Positions 1 through 6,460 of a stretch of DNA of 11,688 bases are shown one piece after another; position 1 is the first letter of the stretch, and each line of letters opens with the position of its first letter. The notes below the pieces were generated by a model. The model was not told the DNA's origin, searched no databases, and saw nothing but the letters and a program-made list of their open reading frames with translations. The position numbers were made by a program, and so were the translations under genes. The DNA is from an uncultured Pseudomonadota bacterium (lineage in GTDB: Bacteria; Pseudomonadota; Gammaproteobacteria; Burkholderiales; Casimicrobiaceae). The stretch lies in NCBI GenBank assembly GCA_937958295.1, contig CALFEY010000407.1:1-11688 (forward strand), in the 5' to 3' direction.

Positions 1-792
1 CAGCACGTCCGCCACGAAGAACAGCACGAGCGTGGCCGGGATCGCCGCTGCGATGCCGTTGGCGACGAAAGCCGCGAGGAGACGGCGGAACGCACCGTCG
101 CGCAGTGGCGCGAGCAGGCCTGCCACCATGGCGCGCCCGCCCGTCCGGGTTGCCAGGCGGGGCGTGGGCGCGGGCGGGGCGAGAGCCAGCGACACCAGTG
201 CGCAGCCTGCCACCGTGAGCGCAAAGAGCCACGAGAAGCGTTGCAGTCCCGTGGCCTCGCTGTCCCCGAGCACGCTCGGGGCGAGGCTCGCGATCACCAC
301 GCCGACGAGCGCGAGCATCTCGCGCGTGGCCGTCGTGCGGGTCCTTTCGACCGGATCGGGCGAGAGCTCGGCCCCCCACGCTCCGTGCGCGATCGTGGCG
401 AGGCTGAACGCCGCGTAGACGAGGGCCAGCGCCACGCCCAGCCACACCACGAGCGCGGTGGGATCCCGCAGCGGCGGCGCGAAGAGGGCCACCATGCCCA
501 CCGCGAGCACGGGGGTGGCGATGGCGATCGGCAGCTTGCGCGAGGGCAGGCGGTCGCACCAGGCGCCGAGCAGCGGGTCGACGATCCCGTCGGCCAGGCG
601 CAGCACGAACAGCAGCGCACCGAGCGTGGCGAGCGGCATGCCGAGGTCGTTGCCATAGAAGGCGGGCAGGTGGACATAGAGCGGGAGCGCCGCCATGGCG
701 AGCGGCAGTCCGAGGATGCCATAAGCGCCCAGAGTGCGGGCGGGCAGGCGCCTCCGGCCGCCCCCGGACGCCGGCGCGGCGGCAGGCCTCAC
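1..792 (-). CDS. MFS transporter, GPH/sugar:cation symporter-like (partial, runs off window)
   Basis: This is the N-terminal 264 codons of a major facilitator protein; the 3' end lies beyond base 1. The frame stays open without a stop from a GTG at 792-790. About seven hydrophobic helices are visible (roughly residues 21-47, 54-78, 87-107, 112-138, 156-175, 187-207 and 235-264). The helix 2 end reads RLADGIVDPLLGAWCDR, close to the D-x3-DP-x-x-G-x-x-x-DR motif of the glycoside-pentoside-hexuronide (MFS_2) group, and an acidic/Arg loop (ELSPDPVERTR, 142-152) also fits that group. The GTG overlaps the TGA of the preceding gene (GTGA), so translation is probably coupled and no separate Shine-Dalgarno is evident. 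The substrate is unknown. As last visible gene of a lipid-modifying operon it may move a lipid or lipid-derived compound, but that is inference from context only. Confidence 0.85.
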   Translation of the reverse strand, partial: MRPAAAPASGGGRRRLPARTLGAYGILGLPLAMAALPLYVHLPAFYGNDLGMPLATLGALLFVLRLADGIVDPLLGAWCDRLPSRKLPIAIATPVLAVGMVALFAPPLRDPTALVVWLGVALALVYAAFSLATIAHGAWGAELSPDPVERTRTTATREMLALVGVVIASLAPSVLGDSEATGLQRFSWLFALTVAGCALVSLALAPPAPTPRLATRTGGRAMVAGLLAPLRDGAFRRLLAAFVANGIAAAIPATLVLFFVADVL

Positions 793-1391
793 GGGGTGCC
801 GAGCAGCTTCTGCCGGAAATCCGCGCGGGAGGACTTAGGATCGAGCCAGATGCCGAAGAAGGCTTGTGCGAAGCCGGGATCTTCGATCGCGCCGATGAAC
901 CGGCCGTTGTGGAAGTAGCGCACGGTGCCCCTGGCGGCATGCACGCCGGTAAGACGATCGCCTTTGCGGACGTCCGGGAAAAGTCCCGCCATGAGCTTGC
1001 CCCATGTGGCGCGCTGCTCGGGCGTGCCGTAGTCGAGCTGGGTGATCTCGTCCACGCTGCGCTGCGCGATCTTGTTGCCCTCCAGATCGCGGTGGTACAC
1101 GAGGTCCAGCGCGTAGTCGCCGTGCGGCCAGCCCTGCGCCGCGGCCCAGTACCAGCCGTCGTATACGGCAATGCCGAAGAAGGTCATGAGGCCGCCGCCG
1201 CGCACCGCAAGCCCCGGCGCGATGTCCTGCACGCTGCGCGGCAGGGCGGGCGCGCCGGTCGCCGTGCCCGTGGGCGTGGCCGTCGCCGTGGGGGTGGCGG
1301 GAACGGGGCTCACCGCGAGCACGCCCGCGATCGCGAGCGCCGCAGCAAGATGGCGGCCGTCAAGCCGCCGCGAACGTGTATTGGCCGACAT
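789..1391 (-). CDS. Exported chalcone-isomerase-like protein
   Basis: A 200-residue protein of the bacterial chalcone-isomerase-like family (Chalcone_3 type). Residues 14-29 form a hydrophobic signal or anchor segment after a basic N-terminus. A Pro/Thr/Ala-rich linker follows (32-46), then the conserved domain. Visible family landmarks are GGGLMTFFGIAVYDGWYW (65-82), ALDLVYHRDLEG (94-105) and the C-terminal FFGIWLDPKSS (178-188). The protein is predicted to act in the periplasm or at the outer face of the membrane. Members of this fold outside plants are not known chalcone isomerases; related plant proteins bind fatty acids, which suits this operon, but the activity here is unknown. The ATG overlaps the 3' end of the methyltransferase gene by 32 nt and the stop overlaps the GTG of the transporter. 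The start is the only good one that keeps the signal segment. Confidence 0.85.
   Translation of the reverse strand: MSANTRSRRLDGRHLAAALAIAGVLAVSPVPATPTATATPTGTATGAPALPRSVQDIAPGLAVRGGGLMTFFGIAVYDGWYWAAAQGWPHGDYALDLVYHRDLEGNKIAQRSVDEITQLDYGTPEQRATWGKLMAGLFPDVRKGDRLTGVHAARGTVRYFHNGRFIGAIEDPGFAQAFFGIWLDPKSSRADFRQKLLGTP
1254..1298 (-). repeat. Pro/Thr/Ala low-complexity linker in the chalcone-isomerase-like gene
   Basis: Residues 32-46 read as alternating Ala, Thr, Pro and Gly (ATPTATATPTGTATG). On the plus strand the DNA shows short imperfect repeats of the type GTGGCCGTCGCC. It sits between the signal segment and the folded domain. It is probably a flexible tether and may vary in length between strains. 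Confidence 0.6.
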
Positions 1392-2586
1392 CGATGGTTC
1401 CGGTATCGAAGCCCGCGGCGCAGTACGCGAGGTAGAAGCGCCAGCAGAGGATGAAGCGCTCGTCGAAGCCCTGCGCGCGGATCGCGGGCGCGGCGTCGTC
1501 GAAGGCCGCGAGCCAGCGCTTCAGGGTCTCGGCGTAATCGGCGCCGAAGGTGTGCGAGGCCACGAGCGACAGACCCGCCCGCGCCGCCTCGTCGCGCAGG
1601 CGCGTGGGCGAGGCGAGCATGCCGCCGGGAAAGATGTACTGCTGGATGAAGTCCGACTGCGTGCGGTAGCGCTCGAAGCGCTCGTCGGTGATGGTGATCG
1701 CCTGGATCGCGGCGCGCGCCCCCGGCGCCAGCGCGGCCCGCACCGCGCGGAAGTACGCCGGCCAGTAGCGTTCGCCCACGGCCTCGAACATCTCGATGGA
1801 GGCGACGCCGTCGAAGGTGCCGCAGACATCCCGGTAGTCCTGCACGCGCAGGTCAGCGGTAAGTCCCGCGGAGGCGAGGCGCGCCCGTGCGAACGCCGTC
1901 TGCGCGTCCGAAAGCGACAGGCCGGTCACATGATGGCCCGCCCGCGCGGCACGCTCCGCGAAGCCGCCCCAGCCGCAGCCGATCTCGAGCAGGCGCGCGC
2001 CTGGGCGCAGGTCCAGTGTGGCGAGCATGTGGTCGTACTTCGCATGCTGGGCCTCCGCCAGGGGCCGGGTAAAGTCACCGTCGAACAGCGCCGACGAATA
2101 GGTCATCGACGAATCGAGCCACAGCGCGAAGAAGTCGTTGCCGAGGTCGTAGTGCGCCACGATGTTGCGCCGTGCCTGCTGGCGCGTATTGGCGCGCAAG
2201 CCATGCTTGACGCGCAGGAGGGTGCGCATCCACCAGCGGCCGTAGAACGCGCGCTCGAGGGCCGGCTGGTTGGCGGCCATGACGGTGAGGAGCTGTGTGA
2301 GGTCCGGGGTGGTCCAGTGCCCCTGCATGTAGCCTTCCGCGAATCCCACATCGCCGCCCTTGAGCGCCGAGCTCACGGTGCGCCAGTCCCGGATGCGCAG
2401 CAAACCGGGGGAGGCCTTGGCGCCCGGGGCGGGCGCACCGCCGGCGCCGAAGCGCTGGCGCCCGCCCTTGGGCGTGACGACTTCGAGCGTCCCCACGGGC
2501 AGCCGGTGCAGCAGACTCCACAGCACCCGTGCGAACGCCGGCATGCGCTCCTGGTTGCGGCGAAACGGGAAGTCGAGCGGGATCAT
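1360..2586 (-). CDS. Cyclopropane-fatty-acyl-phospholipid synthase family SAM methyltransferase
   Basis: A 408-residue Cfa-family enzyme, expected to transfer a methyl group from S-adenosylmethionine to the double bond of phospholipid acyl chains at the membrane. Landmarks in order: AHYDLGNDFF (144-153), SAM motif I LLEIGCGWGGFA (199-210), EMFEAVGE (265-272), DFIQQYIFPGG (312-322), GADY (348-351) and CWRFYLAYCAAGF (381-393). Compared with E. coli Cfa as I recall it, bicarbonate ligands Glu239 and Tyr317 are kept (E268, Y351), but Cys139 is Ser165 and His266 is Gln295. That points to the operon-linked paralogue group and not the housekeeping cyclopropane synthase, so the product may be a methylated chain and not a ring. 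The ATG overlaps the stop of the DUF1365 gene (ATGA), which fixes this start against a longer in-frame ATG at 2703. Confidence 0.9.
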   Translation of the reverse strand: MIPLDFPFRRNQERMPAFARVLWSLLHRLPVGTLEVVTPKGGRQRFGAGGAPAPGAKASPGLLRIRDWRTVSSALKGGDVGFAEGYMQGHWTTPDLTQLLTVMAANQPALERAFYGRWWMRTLLRVKHGLRANTRQQARRNIVAHYDLGNDFFALWLDSSMTYSSALFDGDFTRPLAEAQHAKYDHMLATLDLRPGARLLEIGCGWGGFAERAARAGHHVTGLSLSDAQTAFARARLASAGLTADLRVQDYRDVCGTFDGVASIEMFEAVGERYWPAYFRAVRAALAPGARAAIQAITITDERFERYRTQSDFIQQYIFPGGMLASPTRLRDEAARAGLSLVASHTFGADYAETLKRWLAAFDDAAPAIRAQGFDERFILCWRFYLAYCAAGFDTGTIDVGQYTFAAA

Positions 2587-3353
2587 GGGCTGCGGGTGAG
2601 GCTCACGGCCGGGGGGGCAGGCTTGTGGAACCACGGCACCCGCCGCCACCACAGCCTCGCCGCCTGCAGGTGGATGCGCGCCATCACGCCGAGCGTGAAC
2701 CACCGGTAGCGCAGGAAGAGCGGCCAGGCCGATGCGGGCAGGGGCTCGGCCGTGCCCGAGATGGAGGTCTCGAGCAGCGGGGTGGCAGTGGCGTCATCGA
2801 AGTAGTCCACGCGTGCGAGCCAGCGGTCGCCCTCGAAGTGGAAGCGGAAGGCGTAGTGCCCGCGCACTTCGCAAAACGGTGACACATGGAAGTGCTTGGC
2901 GGCAAGCAGCGTTTCACCGGAGGCCAGCGGGCGCCCGTCCGCATGCGCGAGCAGGTAGCGGTGGGTCTCGCCGAAGGTGTTGTTCACTTCCGCGAGTACG
3001 GCGTGCACGGCACCGGCGGCGTCGTGGCAGACCCAGAAGGTGACGGGATTGAACGCGAAGCCCAGCATGCGGGGAAAGGCGTACAGCACGATTTCGCCCC
3101 CGGCGGCGATGCCCTCGCGTGCCAGGAGCGCGCGCGCCCATGCATCGAGCGGGCTGCCATCGCGTGGTCCGTGATCGCGCGCATGGAAGCTCACGAGCCC
3201 GGGCCGGTCGAGGCGCACACCGGCGCCTTCGAGGTCGGCCAGCCGCGACAGCGGCAAGCGCAGGCAGAACGCCGGATAGCGGAATGCGTTGCCGCGCGGC
3301 CGGGTGCGCCGGTGCAGCACCTGGCCCGCCACGAGCGCGACACCTTGCCTCAT
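2583..3353 (-). CDS. DUF1365 domain-containing protein
   Basis: A 256-residue protein with the hallmarks of DUF1365: RMLGFAFNPVTFWVCHD (95-111), AEVNNTFGETHRYLL (121-135) and KHFHVSPF (153-160). No signal peptide is seen. No reaction is established for the family that I can name, but it is very commonly encoded between an FAD oxidoreductase and a Cfa-like methyltransferase, exactly as here, so a step in modifying unsaturated or methylated acyl chains is likely. The several conserved His, Asn and Glu residues could bind a metal or substrate; this is inference. The ATG overlaps the upstream FAD gene stop (ATGA) and its own stop overlaps the methyltransferase ATG (ATGA). A longer in-frame ATG at 3713 lies inside the FAD gene and is rejected. 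Confidence 0.9.
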   Translation of the reverse strand: MRQGVALVAGQVLHRRTRPRGNAFRYPAFCLRLPLSRLADLEGAGVRLDRPGLVSFHARDHGPRDGSPLDAWARALLAREGIAAGGEIVLYAFPRMLGFAFNPVTFWVCHDAAGAVHAVLAEVNNTFGETHRYLLAHADGRPLASGETLLAAKHFHVSPFCEVRGHYAFRFHFEGDRWLARVDYFDDATATPLLETSISGTAEPLPASAWPLFLRYRWFTLGVMARIHLQAARLWWRRVPWFHKPAPPAVSLTRSP

Positions 3354-4630
3354 GCGGCGATCGCCTCCGGTTGCATGCGCTCGGCCCGTCCGATGGCATC
3401 GGCCACGGCGTGCGCGGAGGCGAGCCCGTCCTCGTGGAAACCGTAGCCCAGCCACGCGCCGGCGAACCACACGCGGTGCAGTCCCTGCAGGGCGGCCATG
3501 CCGCGTTGCGCGGCCACGGCCCGGCTGTCGAGCAACGGGTGGTGGTATTCGAAGCTTTGCAGCACGTGCTCCGGTGCGGGCTCGAACGGCGGATTGAGCG
3601 TGACGATCACCGGCGCGCGACAGGGTAGCGGCTGCAGGCGGTTGATGAGGTAGGACACGGCCACGGGCGCGTCGTCGCCGGCCTCGCTCGCGAGATAGTT
3701 CCACGCGGACCACGCCGCGCGGCGGCGCGGGAGGAGGGACGGATCGGTATGCAGCACCACCCGGTTGGCCTGGTAGCGAACGTCGCCCAGGAGGCGATCC
3801 TCGGCGGGGGAGCGATCGACGAGGATCGCCCGCGCCTGGTCGCTGTGGCAGGCGAGCACCACTTCATCGAAGCGTTCGCCGGGGCGGCCCGCGGTGTCCA
3901 CCAGCACGTGATCCGCGCGGCGCATCACCCGCGACACCGGCGTGGCGCAGCGCACGTCGGGGAGGTCGGCCACGATGCGCTCGACGTAGGTGCGTGCGCC
4001 GCCGGCGATCGTGCGCCACTGCGGACGATCGGTGATCGACAGGAGGCCATGGTTGCGGCAGAAGCGCGCGAACGTCTGCACCGGGAAGTCGAGGATGTCG
4101 CGCTTGGGAGAGGACCAGATCGCCGCGGCCATCGGCAGCAGGTACCACTCTCGAAAGGCCTTCCCGTAGCGATTCGCCGCGAGGTACTCGCCCAGGGCCG
4201 GGTCCCGCTCGTTGTGCATGTCGGCCGTGAGCGCTGTGGCTTCACGGTTGAAGCGCACGATGTCCGCGAGCATTCCCCAGAACGCGGGCCGCAGCGCGTT
4301 CGAGGGCTGGGCGAAGAGCGTGCGTGCATTGGTGCCGGCCCATTCCACGCCGGCGCTGTCGATGCGGCAGGCAAAGGACATGTCGCTTGCCACCGTGGCC
4401 ACGTCGAGCTCGCGCAGCAGGGCGGTGAAGCGCGGGTACGTGCGCTCGTTGTACACGAGGAAGCCCGTGTCGACCGCGAAGCGGTGTCCCTCGAGCGTCA
4501 CGTCCACGGTGGCGGTGTGACCGCCCGGGCGCGCGCCCGCTTCGAAGAGCGCGACGTCGTGGCCGCTGCGTTGCAGGAGCCAGGCCGTTCCAAGGCCGGC
4601 GATGCCGGCGCCCACTACCGCGATGCGCAC
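3350..4630 (-). CDS. FAD-dependent oxidoreductase (amine-oxidase/desaturase-like, COG2907 type)
   Basis: A 426-residue flavoprotein, first gene of the five-gene operon. The N-terminus has the Rossmann dinucleotide-binding motif GAGIAG (7-12) with the acidic end of strand 2 at E30, then ARPGGHTATV (33-42) and DTGFLVYNERTYP (54-66). The C-terminal FAD motif FAGAWLGYGFHEDGL (about 389-403) closes the fold. It resembles the flavin monoamine oxidase/phytoene desaturase superfamily and the predicted NAD/FAD-binding proteins linked to DUF1365 and Cfa-like genes. A role in desaturating or saturating lipid acyl chains is likely but not shown. The start is GTG at 4630-4628 with GGAG eight bases upstream; the nearby ATG at 4653 is out of frame. 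Its stop overlaps the DUF1365 ATG. Confidence 0.88.
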   Translation of the reverse strand: MRIAVVGAGIAGLGTAWLLQRSGHDVALFEAGARPGGHTATVDVTLEGHRFAVDTGFLVYNERTYPRFTALLRELDVATVASDMSFACRIDSAGVEWAGTNARTLFAQPSNALRPAFWGMLADIVRFNREATALTADMHNERDPALGEYLAANRYGKAFREWYLLPMAAAIWSSPKRDILDFPVQTFARFCRNHGLLSITDRPQWRTIAGGARTYVERIVADLPDVRCATPVSRVMRRADHVLVDTAGRPGERFDEVVLACHSDQARAILVDRSPAEDRLLGDVRYQANRVVLHTDPSLLPRRRAAWSAWNYLASEAGDDAPVAVSYLINRLQPLPCRAPVIVTLNPPFEPAPEHVLQSFEYHHPLLDSRAVAAQRGMAALQGLHRVWFAGAWLGYGFHEDGLASAHAVADAIGRAERMQPEAIAA

Positions 4631-4782
4631 GAGGAGATCTCCGTCGAATCCATGTTCACGCCGCCGGCGGCTATTGGCGCCGGCACGCGCTCCCGGAGGC
4701 GCGTCCCGCGGGACGCCGCCCCTTGCACAGGTACATACGGGAAAGCGCGCTTACCGGACGCGCAGCGCCAAAGAAGCTCTGG
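4631..4782 (-). promoter_or_regulatory. Leader region of the FAD/DUF1365/Cfa-like operon
   Basis: A 152-bp gap between the stop of the glutathione peroxidase and the GTG of the FAD gene, both on the minus strand. It must hold the operon promoter unless the genes are read through from the peroxidase. I find no convincing pair of -35/-10 boxes for the housekeeping sigma factor on the minus strand. It contains the perfect palindrome at 4701-4716 and an AT-richer island (4723-4740, TTGCACAGGTACATACGG on the plus strand) that could be an operator or an alternative promoter. No clear terminator follows the peroxidase gene. Confidence 0.45.
4701..4716. repeat. 16-bp perfect palindrome upstream of the FAD operon
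   Basis: GCGTCCCG followed directly by CGGGACGC, a perfect inverted repeat with no spacer. It lies 71 bp upstream of the FAD gene start and 67 bp past the peroxidase stop. It has no T run on either side, so it looks more like a protein-binding site than a terminator. Confidence 0.6.
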
Positions 4783-5409
4783 TCAGGCGGCCGGCTTGCT
4801 GGCGAGCAGACGCTCGATCACCGCGGTGAGCTCGCGCGAGTCGGGCGTGACGTCGCTCTTGAAGCTCGCCACGGGCTTGCCATCGCGGTCGACGACGTAC
4901 TTGTAGAAGTTCCACTTGGGCGCCTGCCCGGTGGCCTTGGTGAGCTCGACATAGAACGGATTGACCGCGAGAGACCCGCCGGCCCCACGCTCGAACAGCG
5001 GGAACTTCACGCCGTAGGTCGTGCGGCAGAACTCGGCGATCTCCTGGTTGGAGGCGAGCTCCTGCCCGAAGTCGTTGGAGGGAAAGCCGATCACCACGAG
5101 ACCCCGCTCCTTGTACTTGCCGTACATGGCCTCGAGCGCCTCGAACTGCTTGGTGTAGCCGCACTTGCTCGCCGTATTGACGACGAGCAGCACCTTTCCG
5201 CGGTACTGGCAAAGGGATTGCGGCTGGCCGTCCTGAAGCTGGTTGAACGTGTGCCGCAGCAGGGACGGACACGACGCGTCGGCTGCGGCGGGTGCCTGCC
5301 GGGTGTGCCCCGCGTGCCCGGCGTGCCCGCCCGACTGGGCGAGCGACGGCGTCATGAAGGCGAGTGCGGCGGCGGTAACGGCGACGGTCTGGCACCAGGT
5401 GTTGCGCAT
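4783..5409 (-). CDS. Glutathione peroxidase family protein, exported
   Basis: A 208-residue thiol peroxidase of the glutathione peroxidase family, expected to reduce lipid and other hydroperoxides. Residues 1-25 form a signal peptide (hydrophobic core about 8-20, cleavage near SLAQ-S), followed by a Gly/His-rich linker (HAGHAGH, 29-35). The mature domain shows NTASKCGYTKQ with peroxidatic C83, GFPSNDFGQE with Q116 and KWNFYKY with W166 and N167, the standard catalytic tetrad. A further Cys (C128 in EFCRTTYG) may act in thioredoxin-type recycling. It is a Cys enzyme, not a selenoenzyme. The chosen ATG at 5409 has GGAGG six bases upstream and gives an export signal; a longer open frame to 5583 would run through the divergent promoter. 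The location suggests defence of the envelope against lipid peroxides. Confidence 0.93.
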   Translation of the reverse strand: MRNTWCQTVAVTAAALAFMTPSLAQSGGHAGHAGHTRQAPAAADASCPSLLRHTFNQLQDGQPQSLCQYRGKVLLVVNTASKCGYTKQFEALEAMYGKYKERGLVVIGFPSNDFGQELASNQEIAEFCRTTYGVKFPLFERGAGGSLAVNPFYVELTKATGQAPKWNFYKYVVDRDGKPVASFKSDVTPDSRELTAVIERLLASKPAA

Positions 5410-5430
5410 GTCGAACCTCCGATGTTTGTC

Positions 5431-5460
5431 TTGGACGTTTGATGCATTGGGGGCTACAAT
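5431..5460 (+). promoter_or_regulatory. Predicted sigma70-type promoter for the MerR regulator
   Basis: On the plus strand TTGGAC (5431-5436) and TACAAT (5455-5460) are separated by 18 bases, each close to the consensus. Transcription would start near 5467, leaving a leader of about 37 bases before the ATG at 5504. The -10 box shares five bases with the -10 of the divergent peroxidase promoter, so the two should compete or be co-regulated. Confidence 0.65.
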
Positions 5461-5488
5461 AGGGCTCAGATCCCGACTTGTCAAACGT
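5435..5488. repeat. Perfect 8-bp inverted repeat flanking the divergent promoters (candidate operator)
   Basis: ACGTTTGA at 5435-5442 is matched by TCAAACGT at 5481-5488. Each arm overlaps one -35 box (plus-strand TTGGAC, minus-strand TTGACA). The right arm also lies within a local AAACGTTT palindrome (5483-5490). The symmetry about the shared -10 region suggests binding by a dimer or tetramer, most likely the adjacent MerR-type regulator. The binding itself is inferred. Confidence 0.5.
5456..5484 (-). promoter_or_regulatory. Predicted sigma70-type promoter for glutathione peroxidase
   Basis: On the minus strand TTGACA (5484-5479) is a perfect -35 box, 17 bases from TATTGT (5461-5456), a four-of-six match to the -10 box. 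Transcription would start near 5449, about 40 bases before the peroxidase ATG. It overlaps the opposing promoter. Confidence 0.65.
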
Positions 5489-5503
5489 TTCGCCCTGGAC
5501 ATC

Positions 5504-6421
5504 ATGGCATCTCCCGAAGGCCTTGCCTTCAACATCAGTGCGGCTGAGCGCGAGACCGGCCTGTCCAAGGACGTCCTGCGCATGTGGGAGCGCCGCTACG
5601 GCTTTCCGCAGCCCACCCGCGATGCCAATGGCGAGCGGGTGTACGCGTCCGCCGAGGTGGCCAAGCTCCGTGCGATGAAGCGCCTCATGGACGCTGGCGT
5701 GCGGCCGGGCAAGATCATCGGGCTCGACCTCGCGGCCCTCAACGCCATGGCGGAGGCGCGGGCGCCATTGCGGCGCGAGGCCCCGGCGCTGGAGCGGGAA
5801 GTGCTCGCGCTGCTCAAGGCGCACGACGTCGTGGCGCTGTCCACCACGCTCACCACGCTCCTGGTGCGGCAGGGGTTGCAGCACTTCGTCACGGACACCA
5901 TCGCCCCGCTGAACCGGGCCGTGGGCGAGGCCTGGATGCGTGGTGAGGTCGAGGTGTTCGAGGAGCACCTGTACACTGAGCAGATCCAGGTGGCCCTGCG
6001 CGGGGCGATCAATGCATTTCCTCGCCATGCCGGAAGCCCGCGCATCCTCCTGACCACGTTGCCGGGCGAGTTGCATGCGCTCGGCCTTCTCATGGTGGAG
6101 GCCCTCATCGTGCCGGAAGGGGCCCAGTGCATCTCGCTGGGGCCGCAAACGCCGACGGAAGACATCCGTGACGCCGCTCTCGCCCACAAGGCGCAGATCG
6201 TGGCCCTGTCTTTTTCGGCAGGGTTTCCCTTACGTCAGGCCACGGAGGGCCTGGCGAGCTTGCGTCGGGAGCTGCCCCCGGCGATCATGCTCTGGGCGGG
6301 CGGGGAGTTGACCCGCCGCGTGCGGCGCACGATGGCAGGCATCGTGCTCCTGCCGGACCTGACGTCTGCCCTTACCGCCCTGCGCAGCTATCGCGCCCAC
6401 CACGTCTCACAGGCGGCCTGA
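5504..6421 (+). CDS. litR: MerR-family regulator with B12-binding photosensor domain (CarH/LitR type)
   Basis: A 305-residue regulator in three parts. The MerR winged helix is residues 9-75, with VLRMWERRYGFPQP (24-37) and RVYASAEVAKL (45-55). A helical B12-capping domain (about 95-170) carries W144-x9-E154-H155. A C-terminal cobalamin-binding Rossmann domain (about 178-298) has E189-L-H191-x-x-G194. These are the signature residues of the CarH photoreceptor, where adenosylcobalamin is held in the dark by the upper-face Trp/Glu/His and the lower-axial His, and light breaks the Co-C bond, releasing DNA. A dark repressor relieved by light is therefore expected. The ATG at 5504 has only a weak GGA four bases upstream; the frame continues open upstream but into the promoter. 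No cobalamin riboswitch is seen. Sensing is inferred from the residues. Confidence 0.9.
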   Translation: MASPEGLAFNISAAERETGLSKDVLRMWERRYGFPQPTRDANGERVYASAEVAKLRAMKRLMDAGVRPGKIIGLDLAALNAMAEARAPLRREAPALEREVLALLKAHDVVALSTTLTTLLVRQGLQHFVTDTIAPLNRAVGEAWMRGEVEVFEEHLYTEQIQVALRGAINAFPRHAGSPRILLTTLPGELHALGLLMVEALIVPEGAQCISLGPQTPTEDIRDAALAHKAQIVALSFSAGFPLRQATEGLASLRRELPPAIMLWAGGELTRRVRRTMAGIVLLPDLTSALTALRSYRAHHVSQAA

Positions 6422-6460
6422 ACCGTTATCCGCGGGAGGCCGACAGGCCGCAACCCGATC

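Noticed and set aside
294..722. Minus-strand ORF of 142 codons at the left edge
   Set aside because: Ser/Arg-rich shadow frame; the overlapping frame from GTG 792 encodes clear transmembrane helices of an MFS transporter.
1171..2709. Plus-strand open frame of about 512 codons opposite the Cfa-like gene
   Set aside because: Antisense shadow; no domain, and the minus-strand enzyme is clear.
5243..5503. N-terminal extension of the regulator
   Set aside because: The added residues are not MerR-like and would start inside the peroxidase gene, before the predicted promoter.
5410..5503. Cobalamin riboswitch ahead of the B12-binding regulator
   Set aside because: The gap is only 94 bp, is filled by two promoters, and shows no B12-box-like segment.
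5410..5583. N-terminal extension of the peroxidase to an ATG at 5583
   Set aside because: It would overlap the regulator gene and hide the signal peptide; the ATG at 5409 has GGAGG at proper spacing.
4751..6187. Minus-strand open frame of about 478 codons across peroxidase, promoter and regulator
   Set aside because: It crosses the divergent promoter and is out of frame with both well-supported genes.
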